A stretch of DNA of 64,000 nt from Spirosoma aerolatum (GCF_002056795.1 NZ_CP020104.1:7635501-7699500); one strand, 5' to 3'; shown: positions 43,177 through 52,009, counted from the stretch's first letter. Program-made: numbers and translations. The notes: a model not told the origin generated them from the sequence alone.

Positions 43177-44277
43177 ATGAAAGCGTTACGAATCATTATT
43201 CCACTCCTGGCCCTGATTGCCCTATTTGTGTTTTTCGGGGTGTTGCCGCGAATTCGCAATAGTCAGGAGTTAAAGGCAGAAGCCGTTGCCGAAAAAAATC
43301 GGGAACCGATTGTGAATGCGGTACCGCTGAAATACTCGTCAGATACAACCGGACTGATATTACCCGGCCAGATTCAACCCTATCGGCAAACCCCTTTATA
43401 TGCCCGTACGCAGGGCTTTTTGCGTCGGTGGTATGTGGATATTGGTACGCAGGTGAAGCAAGGTCAGTTACTGGCTACTATCGATGCTCCCGAACTGGAT
43501 CAGGACATTGCTCGTGCCAAAGCCGACCAGCAACTCGCTCAAACAAATCTGGATCGTTTGCAGAGTGTACAGTTGCCGGGTGCGGTAGCTAAGCAGGACG
43601 TCGATACCCGCCAGTCGGCGGTAACGGTGGCGCAGGCGAATGTTCGTCGGCTGGAAGCGCTGAAGGATTTACAGCAGATTCGGGCTCCATTCAGCGGGGT
43701 TATCACTAGTCGGACAGCCGAAAATGGCGTTCTGGTATCGCCCGGTGCCGGACAGCCGCTGTTCACCATTTCCGAAATTGGCACCCTGCGGGTATTTGTC
43801 GATGTGCCGCAAACCTATTTCCAGTACGTAAAAGTGGGTTTGCCAGCCACAGTGGTTATTCCTGAATTAAAAAATCAGAAATTTACGGGTAAGGTTGTTC
43901 GCACGTCGGGTACGTTGCGCAATGAGTCACGGACGCTGCTGGCCGAAGTGGTTATTCCGAATCCGAAAGGTAATCTGCCATCAGGTTTGTATAGTCAGGT
44001 TAAATTCGACATGATCAATGCTAATGCGCCCGTGCTGATTCCGGCCAATGCGCTGCAAATAACGCCACAAGGGCCTCAGGTAGTGGTGGTCGATGCCGAT
44101 CAGCGGGTTCGGTTTGTGCCCATTACACTTGGGCGCGATTATGGAACGACCCTTGAGGCCGCCAGTGGATTGACCGGACGCGAATTCGTCGTTACCAATC
44201 CCAACGACCAGCTTCGCGATGGACAGAAAGTAAGGCTTCGGAAGCCAATTGCCGAAAAAACAGTGGCACGTACCTAG
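43177..44277 (+). CDS. RND periplasmic adaptor (membrane fusion protein)
   Basis: 366 residues with an N-terminal membrane anchor (IIIPLLALIALFVFFGVLP) and no lipobox Cys. The adaptor pattern is present: lipoyl half (GFLRRWYVDIGTQVKQGQLLATIDAPELDQD), coiled hairpin (ARAKADQQLAQTNLDRLQ), second lipoyl half (QIRAPFSGVITSRTAENG) and beta-barrel domain. It would join permease and outer-membrane channel across the periplasm. The next gene's ATG follows its stop directly. Confidence 0.93.
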   Translation: MKALRIIIPLLALIALFVFFGVLPRIRNSQELKAEAVAEKNREPIVNAVPLKYSSDTTGLILPGQIQPYRQTPLYARTQGFLRRWYVDIGTQVKQGQLLATIDAPELDQDIARAKADQQLAQTNLDRLQSVQLPGAVAKQDVDTRQSAVTVAQANVRRLEALKDLQQIRAPFSGVITSRTAENGVLVSPGAGQPLFTISEIGTLRVFVDVPQTYFQYVKVGLPATVVIPELKNQKFTGKVVRTSGTLRNESRTLLAEVVIPNPKGNLPSGLYSQVKFDMINANAPVLIPANALQITPQGPQVVVVDADQRVRFVPITLGRDYGTTLEAASGLTGREFVVTNPNDQLRDGQKVRLRKPIAEKTVART

Positions 44278-45774
44278 ATGAAGAAACATATTTTTAGCGT
44301 ATGGTTTTTGGCTTGTAGTGGGTTAGCCTATGCGCAGACAACGCCCGTTAATCCGACCGGAGGGGCCGTCACAATTCAGCCAAACGCCAGCCCAGCGACT
44401 GGGCAAGGTACCATTCAACCCCAGAATCCAGGAAATACACCCGGTGGTACTCAGCTACCCACTACCTCATCGTCGTCAGTAGACAATGATCTGGCTCCGA
44501 CCTTGACGGTTAGTGGTTTCAAGCGATTTAGTGATCCACTACTCGAATCGCTGATTCAGTTGGGCCTCGACAATAGCCCCAATCTTAAAGCCGCTTTGAG
44601 CCGTCTGGAAGAAGCACGGATTCGGGTACGGGTAGCCCAATCGTTTCTGTCGCCATCCCTGCGGAGTTCGGCGTTGATCACGACCCAAAGTCTGTCGCAA
44701 CATCGGCCGCTGGCACTTACAACGGCTGCTCCTGACGAATTGCCGCGTTTTCAACTGAACACGTTTCAGCTATTACCCATCGATGCCAGCTACGAACTGG
44801 ATCTGTTCAAACGGATTCGGAGCACCATTGCCGTAACCGAATTACAGGCTCAGGCCAGCATCGCCGACTATCAGGCGTTCCGGTTATCGCTGGCAGCCGA
44901 CATTGCGCGGACGTATCTGCTCATTCGGGGGAATGATGCCGAACAGGCCGTTTTTCGCCGGAACATCCAGTCGCGCGATACTACCCTTTCGATACTTCGC
45001 GAACGCTTCCGGGTAGGTTTGATCAATCAGATCGATGTGCAGCGGGCCGAAACCGATTATGCTACGTTGCAGGTAACACTCAAAGGGCTGGAGCGTGCCC
45101 GTGTTGAACTGGTCAATGGATTGGCGCAGCTTTGTGCCCAGGACCCAACTCAATTTTCGGTACCCATAGGTACACTGCCAACCACCGTTCCGGTTTATCC
45201 GTATGCCAGTGTCGCTCCCGAACAAGTACAACGTCGGCCCGATTTGATTCAGCTAAGTCGGCAAAATCAGGTGGCTACAGCACAGGTTACGCTCCAGCAG
45301 AACAGCACGCTTCCCAGAGTGAATCTGGTTGGTTCAGGGGGCGTCCTTTCCGGACGGATTGGCCCCTGGTTTACACCGAGCAGTGCCACCTACATTGTGG
45401 GCGTAAATGCATCCGTTCCGTTGTATGAAGGGCATCGGGCCAAACAGAATATTGCTCTCTCGAAGCAGCAGGTTCAGACGGCTCAGCAAACCTATCAACA
45501 AGCCGTACAACTCGCTCAACGAGATGCCGAAACCGCCCTCGACAACCTGACCTTACTGCGCCAACAAATTGACTTACAAGGCCAAACGCTGACCTTGGCC
45601 CGCCGGACCGAACAGTATAATCGTGAGCTTTACGTTCGGGGTTTAGCCACCTATCTGGAAGTACTCGATGCTCAGCGTACGATTCTTACGGCCGAACAGC
45701 AACTGGCTCAACTACGCAGCCAGGAGATGCAATATGCCGTCGCTCTGCTTCGTGCCATTGGTGGTGATTATTAA
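44278..45774 (+). CDS. Outer-membrane efflux protein (TolC/NodT family)
   Basis: 498 residues with a signal peptide (HIFSVWFLACSGLAYAQ) and then a low-complexity Pro/Thr-rich linker (about 20-65) before the OEP domains. The repeated long helices (ALSRLEEARIRVRVAQSFLSPS and RTYLLIRGNDAEQAVFRRNI) and PYASVAPEQVQRRPDLIQ, the typical half-repeat marker, are present. It forms the outer channel of the tripartite pump. The Pro/Thr linker is longer than in most members. It is the last gene of the operon. Confidence 0.93.
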   Translation: MKKHIFSVWFLACSGLAYAQTTPVNPTGGAVTIQPNASPATGQGTIQPQNPGNTPGGTQLPTTSSSSVDNDLAPTLTVSGFKRFSDPLLESLIQLGLDNSPNLKAALSRLEEARIRVRVAQSFLSPSLRSSALITTQSLSQHRPLALTTAAPDELPRFQLNTFQLLPIDASYELDLFKRIRSTIAVTELQAQASIADYQAFRLSLAADIARTYLLIRGNDAEQAVFRRNIQSRDTTLSILRERFRVGLINQIDVQRAETDYATLQVTLKGLERARVELVNGLAQLCAQDPTQFSVPIGTLPTTVPVYPYASVAPEQVQRRPDLIQLSRQNQVATAQVTLQQNSTLPRVNLVGSGGVLSGRIGPWFTPSSATYIVGVNASVPLYEGHRAKQNIALSKQQVQTAQQTYQQAVQLAQRDAETALDNLTLLRQQIDLQGQTLTLARRTEQYNRELYVRGLATYLEVLDAQRTILTAEQQLAQLRSQEMQYAVALLRAIGGDY

Positions 45775-45918
45775 TTAGTTTACGAATTTTAGAATCCGGT
45801 TTCTATTTGGTTGCCGTCTGCTAAAAAAATAAATAAAACACCCTCGCTGGATCGTAGGCTCTTCGTTCCGTTTGGTTGGAAATCGTAACTTGGACTTCGA
45901 AAATCAGTTATATACTAG

Positions 45919-45926
45919 CAACTTTG
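45919..45926 (+). promoter_or_regulatory. Possible -7 box for the guanylyltransferase gene
   Basis: CAACTTTG, one base from TAnnTTTG, located 21 bp upstream of the ATG. The same CAACTTTG variant precedes the gene at 641. Confidence 0.3.
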
Positions 45927-45947
45927 CTATAACTTATCGAGGTATCA

Positions 45948-47018
45948 ATGAATCATACGTATGTAGTTATTATGGCGGGAGGTGTCGGAACTCGATTCTG
46001 GCCGTTCAGCCGCACAAGCTATCCAAAACAATTCCACGACGTACTCGGCACTGGCCGAACCTTACTGCAACAAACCGCCGACCGTTTTGAGGGCATTTGC
46101 CCACCTGAGCATATCTTCATCGTTACGAGCTGGCTTTATAAAGACCTCTGCCAAGAGCAATTACCACAGTTGTCAGACGATCAGGTACTTTGTGAACCCA
46201 TTGCGCGGAATACAGCTCCCTGTATCGCCTATGCGTGTTACAAAATCGCTCAGCATGACCCGGAAGCCAATATTATCGTAGCACCGGCAGACCATATTAT
46301 CCTGAAAGAAGAAGAGTTTCAGCGTACCATTAAAACGGCGCTCCAGGCTACAACAGGTCAGGATATTCTGGTGACACTGGGTATCCAGCCCAGCCGCCCT
46401 GATACGGGTTATGGATACATTCAGTATATCCCGGAATCGGGTGATGCGATTAAAAAAGTAAAGACATTTACCGAAAAACCGCATCTCGAACTGGCGCAGC
46501 AGTTTGTTGCAAGTGGTGAGTTTGTCTGGAACGCCGGAATTTTTGTCTGGAATGTTCAGGCCATCATCAAGGCGTTTGAACAATACCTGCCTGAAGTAGC
46601 TGAAATTTTTGCCGAAGGGGCTGATATATACTATACAGAAGGCGAAAAAGCCTTTGTCGATAAAGCGTACTCGCTTACCAAAAGCATTTCTATCGACAAC
46701 GGCGTAATGGAAAAGGCCGGTAATGTACACGTGGTATTGAGCGACTTCGGCTGGTCGGATCTGGGTACGTGGAAATCGCTTTACGAAGTGTCGGACAAAA
46801 ACGAAGACTTCAACGTGATCGACGGTCATATTATGCTATACGACACCAAAAACTGTATCATCAAAACGCCGAAAGATCGGCTAGTAGTGGTTAATGGCCT
46901 GGACGGTTATATTGTAGCCGAGTATGATAACGTCCTGATGATCTGTCGGAAAGAAGAAGAGCAAAAAGTCAAAAACTTTGTTGCCGACGCGAAAGAACGA
47001 GGCACGGAGTTTGTGTAG
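45948..47018 (+). CDS. Mannose-1-phosphate guanylyltransferase
   Basis: 356 residues. The nucleotidyltransferase signature is MAGGVGTRFWPFSRTSYPKQF, with VAPADHII, a mannose-binding FTEKPHLELA and GDF-type WSDLGTWKSLYE. It makes GDP-mannose from mannose-1-phosphate and GTP in the cytoplasm, feeding glycan synthesis. The length is that of the short, mono-functional form without the phosphomannose isomerase domain. It is 11.7 kb before the glycan locus at 58.7 kb, so any link to that locus is indirect. Confidence 0.93.
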   Translation: MNHTYVVIMAGGVGTRFWPFSRTSYPKQFHDVLGTGRTLLQQTADRFEGICPPEHIFIVTSWLYKDLCQEQLPQLSDDQVLCEPIARNTAPCIAYACYKIAQHDPEANIIVAPADHIILKEEEFQRTIKTALQATTGQDILVTLGIQPSRPDTGYGYIQYIPESGDAIKKVKTFTEKPHLELAQQFVASGEFVWNAGIFVWNVQAIIKAFEQYLPEVAEIFAEGADIYYTEGEKAFVDKAYSLTKSISIDNGVMEKAGNVHVVLSDFGWSDLGTWKSLYEVSDKNEDFNVIDGHIMLYDTKNCIIKTPKDRLVVVNGLDGYIVAEYDNVLMICRKEEEQKVKNFVADAKERGTEFV

Positions 47019-47024
47019 CATCGA

Positions 47025-47060
47025 TTAACTTCCCGAGAGTTTCCGTTCTCGGGAAGTTAA
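47025..47060. repeat. 13-bp hairpin ttaacttcccgag/ctcgggaagttaa
   Basis: Perfect 13-bp arms at 47025-47037 and 47048-47060 with a 10-nt loop, starting 6 bp after the guanylyltransferase stop. No T-run follows; a transcript 3' end is likely but the termination mode is unclear. Confidence 0.7.
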
Positions 47061-47110
47061 ATCCGCCTGTTAAACAGCCTGCAGGGCAATGGCAGAAATG
47101 CTCTGTTCGT

Positions 47111-47118
47111 TAGCTTTG
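47111..47118 (+). promoter_or_regulatory. Candidate -7 box
   Basis: TAGCTTTG, an exact TAnnTTTG match, 24 bp upstream of the GTG start at 47143. No convincing -33 element was found. Confidence 0.4.
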
Positions 47119-47142
47119 CAAATGGTGCTCTAAGACTGCCTT

Positions 47143-47715
47143 GTGAAAAAAGTAATTTACCTAAGTTTTTCGCTGTTACTGACGACTCTGCTGCTGGAGT
47201 GTAAAGAAACCAACACGGATTTCTCACCCGGAGCTGGCGATACGCGTATTACAGGTACCTGGCGGCTTGTTGAACGGCTCTTTCAGGTCAATGTCAATAC
47301 GACCGCCTATGATTCGGTCTTTGTGAAAGGCTACTATAAAATTGATTCGACACTCGTAAACGGGCAATACGTTAAGGATTCGGTCTTTGTAAAAGATCAC
47401 TATGTGAGGGATACCATCCAAATTACGAAATCGGTTGATGTTATTAGTCGGTATCCTGGTAGTCGCCCCCAAACCCTGACATTCAACACCGATGGCAAGC
47501 TAACAGCCAATGGGGATTCGATGTCCTACTACTTTCCCATCAAGTATTACCGGGTCGATACGACCTACCCGGATAGTCTGGGTATAAATTTTTACATAAA
47601 TACCAACCGGGCAAACGTCTATTTTCAACAGGGATTACGTTTCAAAGGTGATACACTAATGTTCCTGCCCCGTTGTGAACGCCCCTGCTATTCGAAGTTT
47701 ATCCGGGCGAAGTAA
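47143..47715 (+). CDS. Lipoprotein with short tandem repeats
   Basis: 190 residues with a GTG start at 47143. The N-terminus KKVIYLSFSLLLTTLLLEC is an SP-II-like signal ending in Cys20, so it is a probable lipoprotein. Residues 55-85 contain repeating units of about 11-12 residues: YDSVFVKGYY, KIDSTLVNGQYV and KDSVFVKDHYV, giving a likely beta-rich ladder. A two-Cys motif (CERPC) lies near the C-terminus. Surface or periplasmic location is inferred; no family is recognised. Confidence 0.7.
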   Translation: MKKVIYLSFSLLLTTLLLECKETNTDFSPGAGDTRITGTWRLVERLFQVNVNTTAYDSVFVKGYYKIDSTLVNGQYVKDSVFVKDHYVRDTIQITKSVDVISRYPGSRPQTLTFNTDGKLTANGDSMSYYFPIKYYRVDTTYPDSLGINFYINTNRANVYFQQGLRFKGDTLMFLPRCERPCYSKFIRAK

Positions 47716-47723
47716 ACGCGTTT

Positions 47724-48161
47724 CTACTGCTTGGTTGCTGTAAGGGTTACCGATGTCGTGCTGAACGGGTAATTGGCGAGATTCAGCGTGCCTAGTACCC
47801 AACTTCCTACTTTGGTACTGCCATTATACAGCTCAATGGTGTTATCGGCTCGCTGTAGAGTAATGGTTTTACTTTCCGAAAAAGTCGAACTGCCCGACGA
47901 GCTGGCTGTCGTGTAGGAAAGGGTAAGATCAACTTTATCCAGCGCACTTCCATTGCGTACTAGGGCCACATTACCACTGGCTACGGTCGTTGGCTGGTTG
48001 CTACTGGCCAGACTGATCGTAGTAAATGTATACGTTCCTGCTACACTTTTGGCCATGTCGGGGTCGGGAATGGTTTCGGCTTTTTTACAGCCACTGATCA
48101 CAAATAGACAGATAGAAAGGATAGCTAACCAATAAGTAAATGAATTGAATGATTTCAGCAT
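47724..48161 (-). CDS. Lipocalin-like lipoprotein of unknown function
   Basis: 145 residues. The signal YWLAILSICLFVISGC carries a lipobox (ISGC) with the mature protein starting CKKAETI. The mature part is Ser/Thr-rich and built of short strands (VAGTYTFTTISL, DKVDLTLSYTTAS, ADNTIELYNGSTKVGSW), like the small lipocalin-type lipoproteins common in Bacteroidota. It shares this general form with the gene at 50350. It faces the gene at 47143 tail to tail with an 8-bp gap. No function can be assigned. Confidence 0.75.
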   Translation of the reverse strand: MLKSFNSFTYWLAILSICLFVISGCKKAETIPDPDMAKSVAGTYTFTTISLASSNQPTTVASGNVALVRNGSALDKVDLTLSYTTASSSGSSTFSESKTITLQRADNTIELYNGSTKVGSWVLGTLNLANYPFSTTSVTLTATKQ

Positions 48162-48166
48162 AGGAT

Positions 48167-49063
48167 TTAGAAACTATTAATCTTTGCCATTGCTCTGACC
48201 GGAAACGTACCAGCTCCTTTAAGTTTGGGGGGTGCAGCCGTAAAGGTAAAGCCTTCAGTCGGAACAGAGGATAAATTGCACAAGTGTTCCACAATCAGAA
48301 TGTTTGCACCAAGTAACGTTGTGTGTACCGGACGGCTATTTCCGCGTGTATCGTCGATATTGTGGGAGTCGATCCCAACCAGCTTTACCCCGCAATCGCG
48401 TAAGTAATCAGCCGCATCGGCCGTCAGAAATGGGTGGTTCTCGTAATACGTTTCAGTGTTCCAGAAGGCATCCCAGCCGGTATGAATCAGCACAGCCCGA
48501 TTTCGTAGCTCGTAATTTCGTAAATGAGCGTCGGTAATCGCCAGGGTATCGGTATGAGGAATGCGAATCACGATGCCTTCCAGATCGGTGAATGCTTCCA
48601 GGCCAACCTGCGACAAATCATCTCCATCCTCAAAACGATGAAACGGACAATCCAGATAAGTCCCCGTGTTGGTAACCATTTCGATCTTGCCAATCTGAAA
48701 CTCCGTACCCGGTGCATAGAGTTGCCGTGACCGTTCACGACTCAGATAATCGCAGATGATCGGGGCGGGGAGACCTTTGTAGGTAACCAATCCATTCTCG
48801 ATCGTATGGCTTAGATCGATCAGGTAACTTCCCGAATGGCTTTTGGGCGAAGGGTTTCGTTTATGGGGTTCTATAATGATTTCTTTGTTGATTATCTGGG
48901 CTTTACCGACCATAAGCAGCCGTAAATCGGCAATGACGTAGTCAATCAATGCCTGATCGGATAGGGTTTCACCGTCAATATCCAATCGAAAATCCTCACC
49001 TTTCAGGCTTCCGCCGTTGGTGAACTCGAATACGAAATCAAACTTTACCCGCTTTTGTGTCAT
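48167..49063 (-). CDS. Cyclase-family (kynurenine formamidase-like) hydrolase
   Basis: 298 residues. Residues from about 85 match the cyclase family (PF04199): SYLIDLSHTIENGLVTYKG, then NTGTYLDCPFHRFEDG carrying the metal-binding DxPxH, GWDAFW and GIDSHNIDD. The family includes kynurenine formamidase and hydrolases of cyclic amides. The first 80 residues, with two beta strands and a helix (KFDFVFEFTNGG), are an extra N-terminal part that I do not recognise. The lipoprotein gene follows 5 bp downstream. The real substrate is unknown. Confidence 0.85.
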   Translation of the reverse strand: MTQKRVKFDFVFEFTNGGSLKGEDFRLDIDGETLSDQALIDYVIADLRLLMVGKAQIINKEIIIEPHKRNPSPKSHSGSYLIDLSHTIENGLVTYKGLPAPIICDYLSRERSRQLYAPGTEFQIGKIEMVTNTGTYLDCPFHRFEDGDDLSQVGLEAFTDLEGIVIRIPHTDTLAITDAHLRNYELRNRAVLIHTGWDAFWNTETYYENHPFLTADAADYLRDCGVKLVGIDSHNIDDTRGNSRPVHTTLLGANILIVEHLCNLSSVPTEGFTFTAAPPKLKGAGTFPVRAMAKINSF

Positions 49064-49070
49064 TCTGTTA

Positions 49071-49150
49071 ATAGAACGCAGATGCTTATGATTTTTATGA
49101 TTTACGCAGATCTTAATAAATCATAATGATCCTAAAAATCCGCGTTCTAT
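49071..49150. repeat. Imperfect inverted repeat (atagaacgcagat-atgattt family)
   Basis: Arms at 49071-49104 and 49118-49150 pair over about 33 nt with several mismatches, best at the outer atagaacgc/gcgttctat ends. It lies between thiL and the cyclase-family gene, 4 bp before the thiL stop. Confidence 0.7.
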
Positions 49151-49154
49151 ACAC

Positions 49155-50177
49155 CTATAATTGTGCCCAGCCTTGTGCCCGAATGGGTGTTTGTTGTCCG
49201 GCTTTGGTTGCCAGAACGATCTGAGAAGGATCGGCTGTCAGATACCCAATGGCTGTAATTCGGGAGTGGTTGGCTAATTTCTCGAATTCCTGTGGGCGAA
49301 CCGTAAATAATAGTTCATAGTCCTCACCGCCATTCAGAGCAGCCGTTATCGGGCTAATTTTAAATTCGTCGGCAGCCAGATGGGCCTGATCGTCAATCGG
49401 GATGTTTTCATCAAAAATAACGGCACCCGTACCCGATTGGTGGCAAAGGTGAAGAAGCTCCGACGCCAGGCCGTCCGAAACATCGATCATGGCCGTAGGG
49501 CGAACACCCAGCTCACGAAGCTCATGAACAATGTCGGTACGGGCATCGGGACGGAGTTGGCGCTGAAGTAGATACGACCGTTCTTCCGGCAGGCTGGGTT
49601 GCATATTAGGGTCGGCCAGAAAGACTTGTTTCTCCCGCTCCAGCAGTTGCAGACCCAGGTAAGCGGCTCCCAGATCGCCCGTTACACAGACCACATCGTT
49701 CGGTTGGGCTGTATTCCGATACGTAATTACTTCTTTGGAAACCTTACCCAGTACGGTAACGGAAATAACTAACCCCGACCGCGAGGCTGTCGTATCGCCC
49801 CCGACCAGATCAACATCATACGCTGTGCAGGCCGCTCGAATCCCTTCATACAACTCATCAATGGCTTCGACAGGAAAGCGGCTACTGAGAGCAATGCCAA
49901 CCGTCACCTGAATAGGAAGGCCATTCATAGCGGCAATGTCTGATACGCCAAATGTAATGGCCTTATAGCCAAGATGCTTCAACGGCACATACGACAGGTC
50001 GAAATGAATGCCTTCTACGAGCATATCCGTAGCCAGCAGCCCGTATTGGTCACCCCAGTCGAATACAGCCGCATCGTCGCCAATGCCCCGTACCGTTTCG
50101 GGATGCGCGGGAGCCGAAGTGGCTTGCCGGATACGTTCGATCAGGCCAACTTCGCCAATTTTATTTAGATCAGTCAT
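49155..50177 (-). CDS. thiL: Thiamine-monophosphate kinase
   Basis: 340 residues. The sequence opens with the family's GEVGLIERI and GIGDDAAVF, where the Asp residues bind Mg. Then come the ATP-site motifs LATDMLVEGIHFDLSY, VGGDTTAS and VTGDLGAAYLGL, followed by DVSDGLASEL and NGGEDYELLF. It phosphorylates thiamine monophosphate to the diphosphate cofactor in the cytoplasm. The normal length is kept. A hairpin repeat of the aatgaataat family lies just upstream of its start. Confidence 0.95.
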   Translation of the reverse strand: MTDLNKIGEVGLIERIRQATSAPAHPETVRGIGDDAAVFDWGDQYGLLATDMLVEGIHFDLSYVPLKHLGYKAITFGVSDIAAMNGLPIQVTVGIALSSRFPVEAIDELYEGIRAACTAYDVDLVGGDTTASRSGLVISVTVLGKVSKEVITYRNTAQPNDVVCVTGDLGAAYLGLQLLEREKQVFLADPNMQPSLPEERSYLLQRQLRPDARTDIVHELRELGVRPTAMIDVSDGLASELLHLCHQSGTGAVIFDENIPIDDQAHLAADEFKISPITAALNGGEDYELLFTVRPQEFEKLANHSRITAIGYLTADPSQIVLATKAGQQTPIRAQGWAQL

Positions 50178-50201
50178 GGAAATGAACTATGTAGGATGGA
50201 T

Positions 50202-50288
50202 AATGAATAATATAGAATGAATAGTGAATAATGTGTGAGTAGAGAGCTGGCGCGTACATTATTCTCTATCCATTTTCCATTATTCATT
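50202..50288. repeat. Inverted repeat of the aatgaataat family
   Basis: 33-nt arms at 50202-50234 and 50256-50288 pair with a number of mismatches, strongest at the ends (aatgaataat against attattcatt). It is immediately followed by the terminator at 50289. Confidence 0.7.
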
Positions 50289-50329
50289 AAAAAAAGCCGT
50301 TCCGATTGATTTACGGAACGGCTTTTTTT
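50289..50329 (-). terminator. Intrinsic terminator of the gene at 50350
   Basis: A perfect 16-bp stem with A/T-rich ends (gccgttccg/cggaacggc core at 50294-50304 and 50314-50324) has a 9-nt loop and a poly-T tail on both strands. It lies 20 bp after the lipoprotein stop. Confidence 0.9.
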
Positions 50330-50349
50330 AAGAATTGGTTTATACCGCC

Positions 50350-50802
50350 TTATGGATTTGTCAGCGTGTACACGTTTGTGGTGCCACCCGTTTTCTGACT
50401 AACGTCGGTCCGGGTCAATTTCAAGTTGTTATCGTCAATGGAATTGATTGTAAAAGTAATTGTCCCATTTGTACCCGTTGGAGCAGGGTTCAAGTTCGTC
50501 AGTTTTAGCGTATTGTCGTCGGGAAGTGAATATTGTCCTGTAAACGAAACAGTAGCCCCATCATAATCTTTGTAAACGACCGTGGGGGCCTTACTTAGAT
50601 CAAGACTGAACTTACTGTAATCGCGAATATTACTGGTTGCTCCTTTTGTATAAACTGTTGTACTGTTTTCGTCCACTTTACTGGCAGTCCATATTTTAGC
50701 AATACGTTCCGAAACAGGAGCCACTTTATTGCCTTTACAGCCCATTAGCAGACTGAACACACTTACTACCGAAAAGAAACCAATAAAATAAGTCTTTCTC
50801 AT
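50350..50802 (-). CDS. Small lipoprotein of unknown function
   Basis: 150 residues. The signal MRKTYFIGFFSVVSVFSLLMGC ends in a lipobox (LMGC). The mature part is a beta-rich lipocalin-like sequence with KIWTASKVDEN, FSLDLSKAPTVVYKD, VSFTGQYSL and ITFTINSIDDNNLKLTR, resembling other Bacteroidota lipocalin-like lipoproteins of about 140-150 residues. A good -7/-33 promoter and a strong terminator frame it as a single-gene unit. The ligand or role is unknown. Confidence 0.78.
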   Translation of the reverse strand: MRKTYFIGFFSVVSVFSLLMGCKGNKVAPVSERIAKIWTASKVDENSTTVYTKGATSNIRDYSKFSLDLSKAPTVVYKDYDGATVSFTGQYSLPDDNTLKLTNLNPAPTGTNGTITFTINSIDDNNLKLTRTDVSQKTGGTTNVYTLTNP

Positions 50803-50833
50803 GGTGAATTGAATGCAGAGAATCAGAAGTGGC

Positions 50834-50866
50834 TAAAGTTACGCTAATTTTGATGTCACTCACAAA
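50834..50866 (-). promoter_or_regulatory. Promoter of the small lipoprotein gene
   Basis: On the minus strand, TTTG at 50866-50863 and TAACTTTA at 50841-50834 are separated by 21 bp. Only the last base differs from TAnnTTTG. The -7 box is 32 bp before the ATG. Confidence 0.5.
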
Positions 50867-50905
50867 ATTGATGCCTAATTATTCATTCAACTGATTAAGC
50901 GGACG

Positions 50906-51151
50906 ATGTCGCCTGAAACTCCATTACCCGCTTACACACGTTCCCAACTCGCTCTACGCAATGGTCAGGACCGTGACGAAATCTGGTGTGCCTACAACGG
51001 CCTTATTTATGATCTGTCAACGTCGCGACTGTGGCGTAACGGTCACCACTATGAACACTGGGCTGGTCAGGACCTGACCGACGAACTGGTCGATGCCCCC
51101 CATACCAACGGCGTTTTTACCCGGTTTCCGGTAGTTGGGACATTACGTTAA
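50906..51151 (+). CDS. Small cytochrome b5-like heme/steroid-binding domain protein
   Basis: 81 residues, a complete single domain. The pattern TRSQLALRNGQDRDEIWCAYNGLIYDLSTSRLWRNGHHYEHWAGQDLTDELVDAPH is that of the bacterial cytochrome b5-like group: His residues in the HHYEHWAG stretch and the later APH could act as axial ligands. No signal peptide or membrane helix, so a soluble cytoplasmic protein. The kinase gene starts 9 bp later on the same strand, so they are probably co-transcribed although no functional link is evident. Confidence 0.8.
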   Translation: MSPETPLPAYTRSQLALRNGQDRDEIWCAYNGLIYDLSTSRLWRNGHHYEHWAGQDLTDELVDAPHTNGVFTRFPVVGTLR

Positions 51152-51160
51152 ACTCAAACT

Positions 51161-52009
51161 ATGGCACTATTAATTGCCGATAGCGGCTCTACAAAAACCG
51201 ACTGGCGGCTTGTCGATACCGATGGGCAAACCCACGCTATTCAAACGGACGGATTGAATCCATATTATCAGTCAACCGCCCAAATGACAGAAACTTTACG
51301 CGTACAACTGCTGCCGCAGGTGGCTGATGCGACCGTTCGTAAGGTTTTCTTCTATGGAACAGGCTGCACAGGGCCAGCCGTTAATCACATTGTGGCCGAT
51401 TCTGTACAGGCTATATTGCCTGGCTTACAGATTGTTGAGGTCAATAGTGATATGCTGGGTGCCGCCCGGGGTGCTACAGGGTACGAACCTGGTATTGTCT
51501 GTATTCTGGGAACGGGTTCCAACGCCTGCTGCTACGATGGGGAGAAGATCAGTCGGGGTATTCAGTCGCTTGGTTTCTGGCTGGGTGATGAAGGGAGTGG
51601 CGGCTACTTAGGCAAAACGCTGGTTCGCGATTTTTTTCAGGAACGATTACCCGCCGATCTTCGTGACCGATTTCAGGAGCGTTATGGTCTTGATCGGCCA
51701 ACACTACTCGAAAACGCTTACCAGAAGCCCTATCCTAACCGCTATTTTGCTTCGTTCACCCCCTTCTTATCGGATCATCTGGCACATCCATACATCACGG
51801 GGCTGATAACCGATGCGTTTACGCTGTTTCTGACAACATACGTGAAACGCTTTCCCGAATCCGGCCAATGGCCCGTTCATTTCGTAGGGTCTATCGCTCA
51901 TTATTTTGACCAGCCTTTACAGATCGCCATTCAACAAACAGGTCTGATCATGGGTACTATTCTGAAAGCGCCCGTCGAACGTTTAGTTGAATTTCATAAA
52001 AATAGCTGA
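51161..52009 (+). CDS. N-acetylglucosamine kinase-like protein (BadF/BadG/BcrA/BcrD ATPase family)
   Basis: 282 residues. The actin-like ATPase fold shows phosphate-1 ADSGSTKTDWRLV at 5-17, the sugar/adenosine part GTGSNACCYDG and the glycine-rich LGDEGSGGYLGKTL. These are the marks of the GlcNAc kinase branch, which phosphorylates amino sugars released from cell walls or chitin. It is encoded right after the cytochrome b5-like gene and 71 bp before the reductase. Other members of the superfamily act in 2-hydroxyacyl-CoA dehydratase systems; those partners are absent here. Confidence 0.85.
   Translation: MALLIADSGSTKTDWRLVDTDGQTHAIQTDGLNPYYQSTAQMTETLRVQLLPQVADATVRKVFFYGTGCTGPAVNHIVADSVQAILPGLQIVEVNSDMLGAARGATGYEPGIVCILGTGSNACCYDGEKISRGIQSLGFWLGDEGSGGYLGKTLVRDFFQERLPADLRDRFQERYGLDRPTLLENAYQKPYPNRYFASFTPFLSDHLAHPYITGLITDAFTLFLTTYVKRFPESGQWPVHFVGSIAHYFDQPLQIAIQQTGLIMGTILKAPVERLVEFHKNS

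Noticed and set aside
46173..46829. Antisense frame of 218 residues inside the guanylyltransferase gene
   Set aside because: It is a shadow of a clear nucleotidyltransferase gene and has no recognisable motif.
51161..52009. Activator of a benzoyl-CoA reductase or 2-hydroxyacyl-CoA dehydratase
   Set aside because: The superfamily includes such activators, but the 4Fe-4S Cys residues and partner subunits are absent; the sugar-kinase branch fits better.
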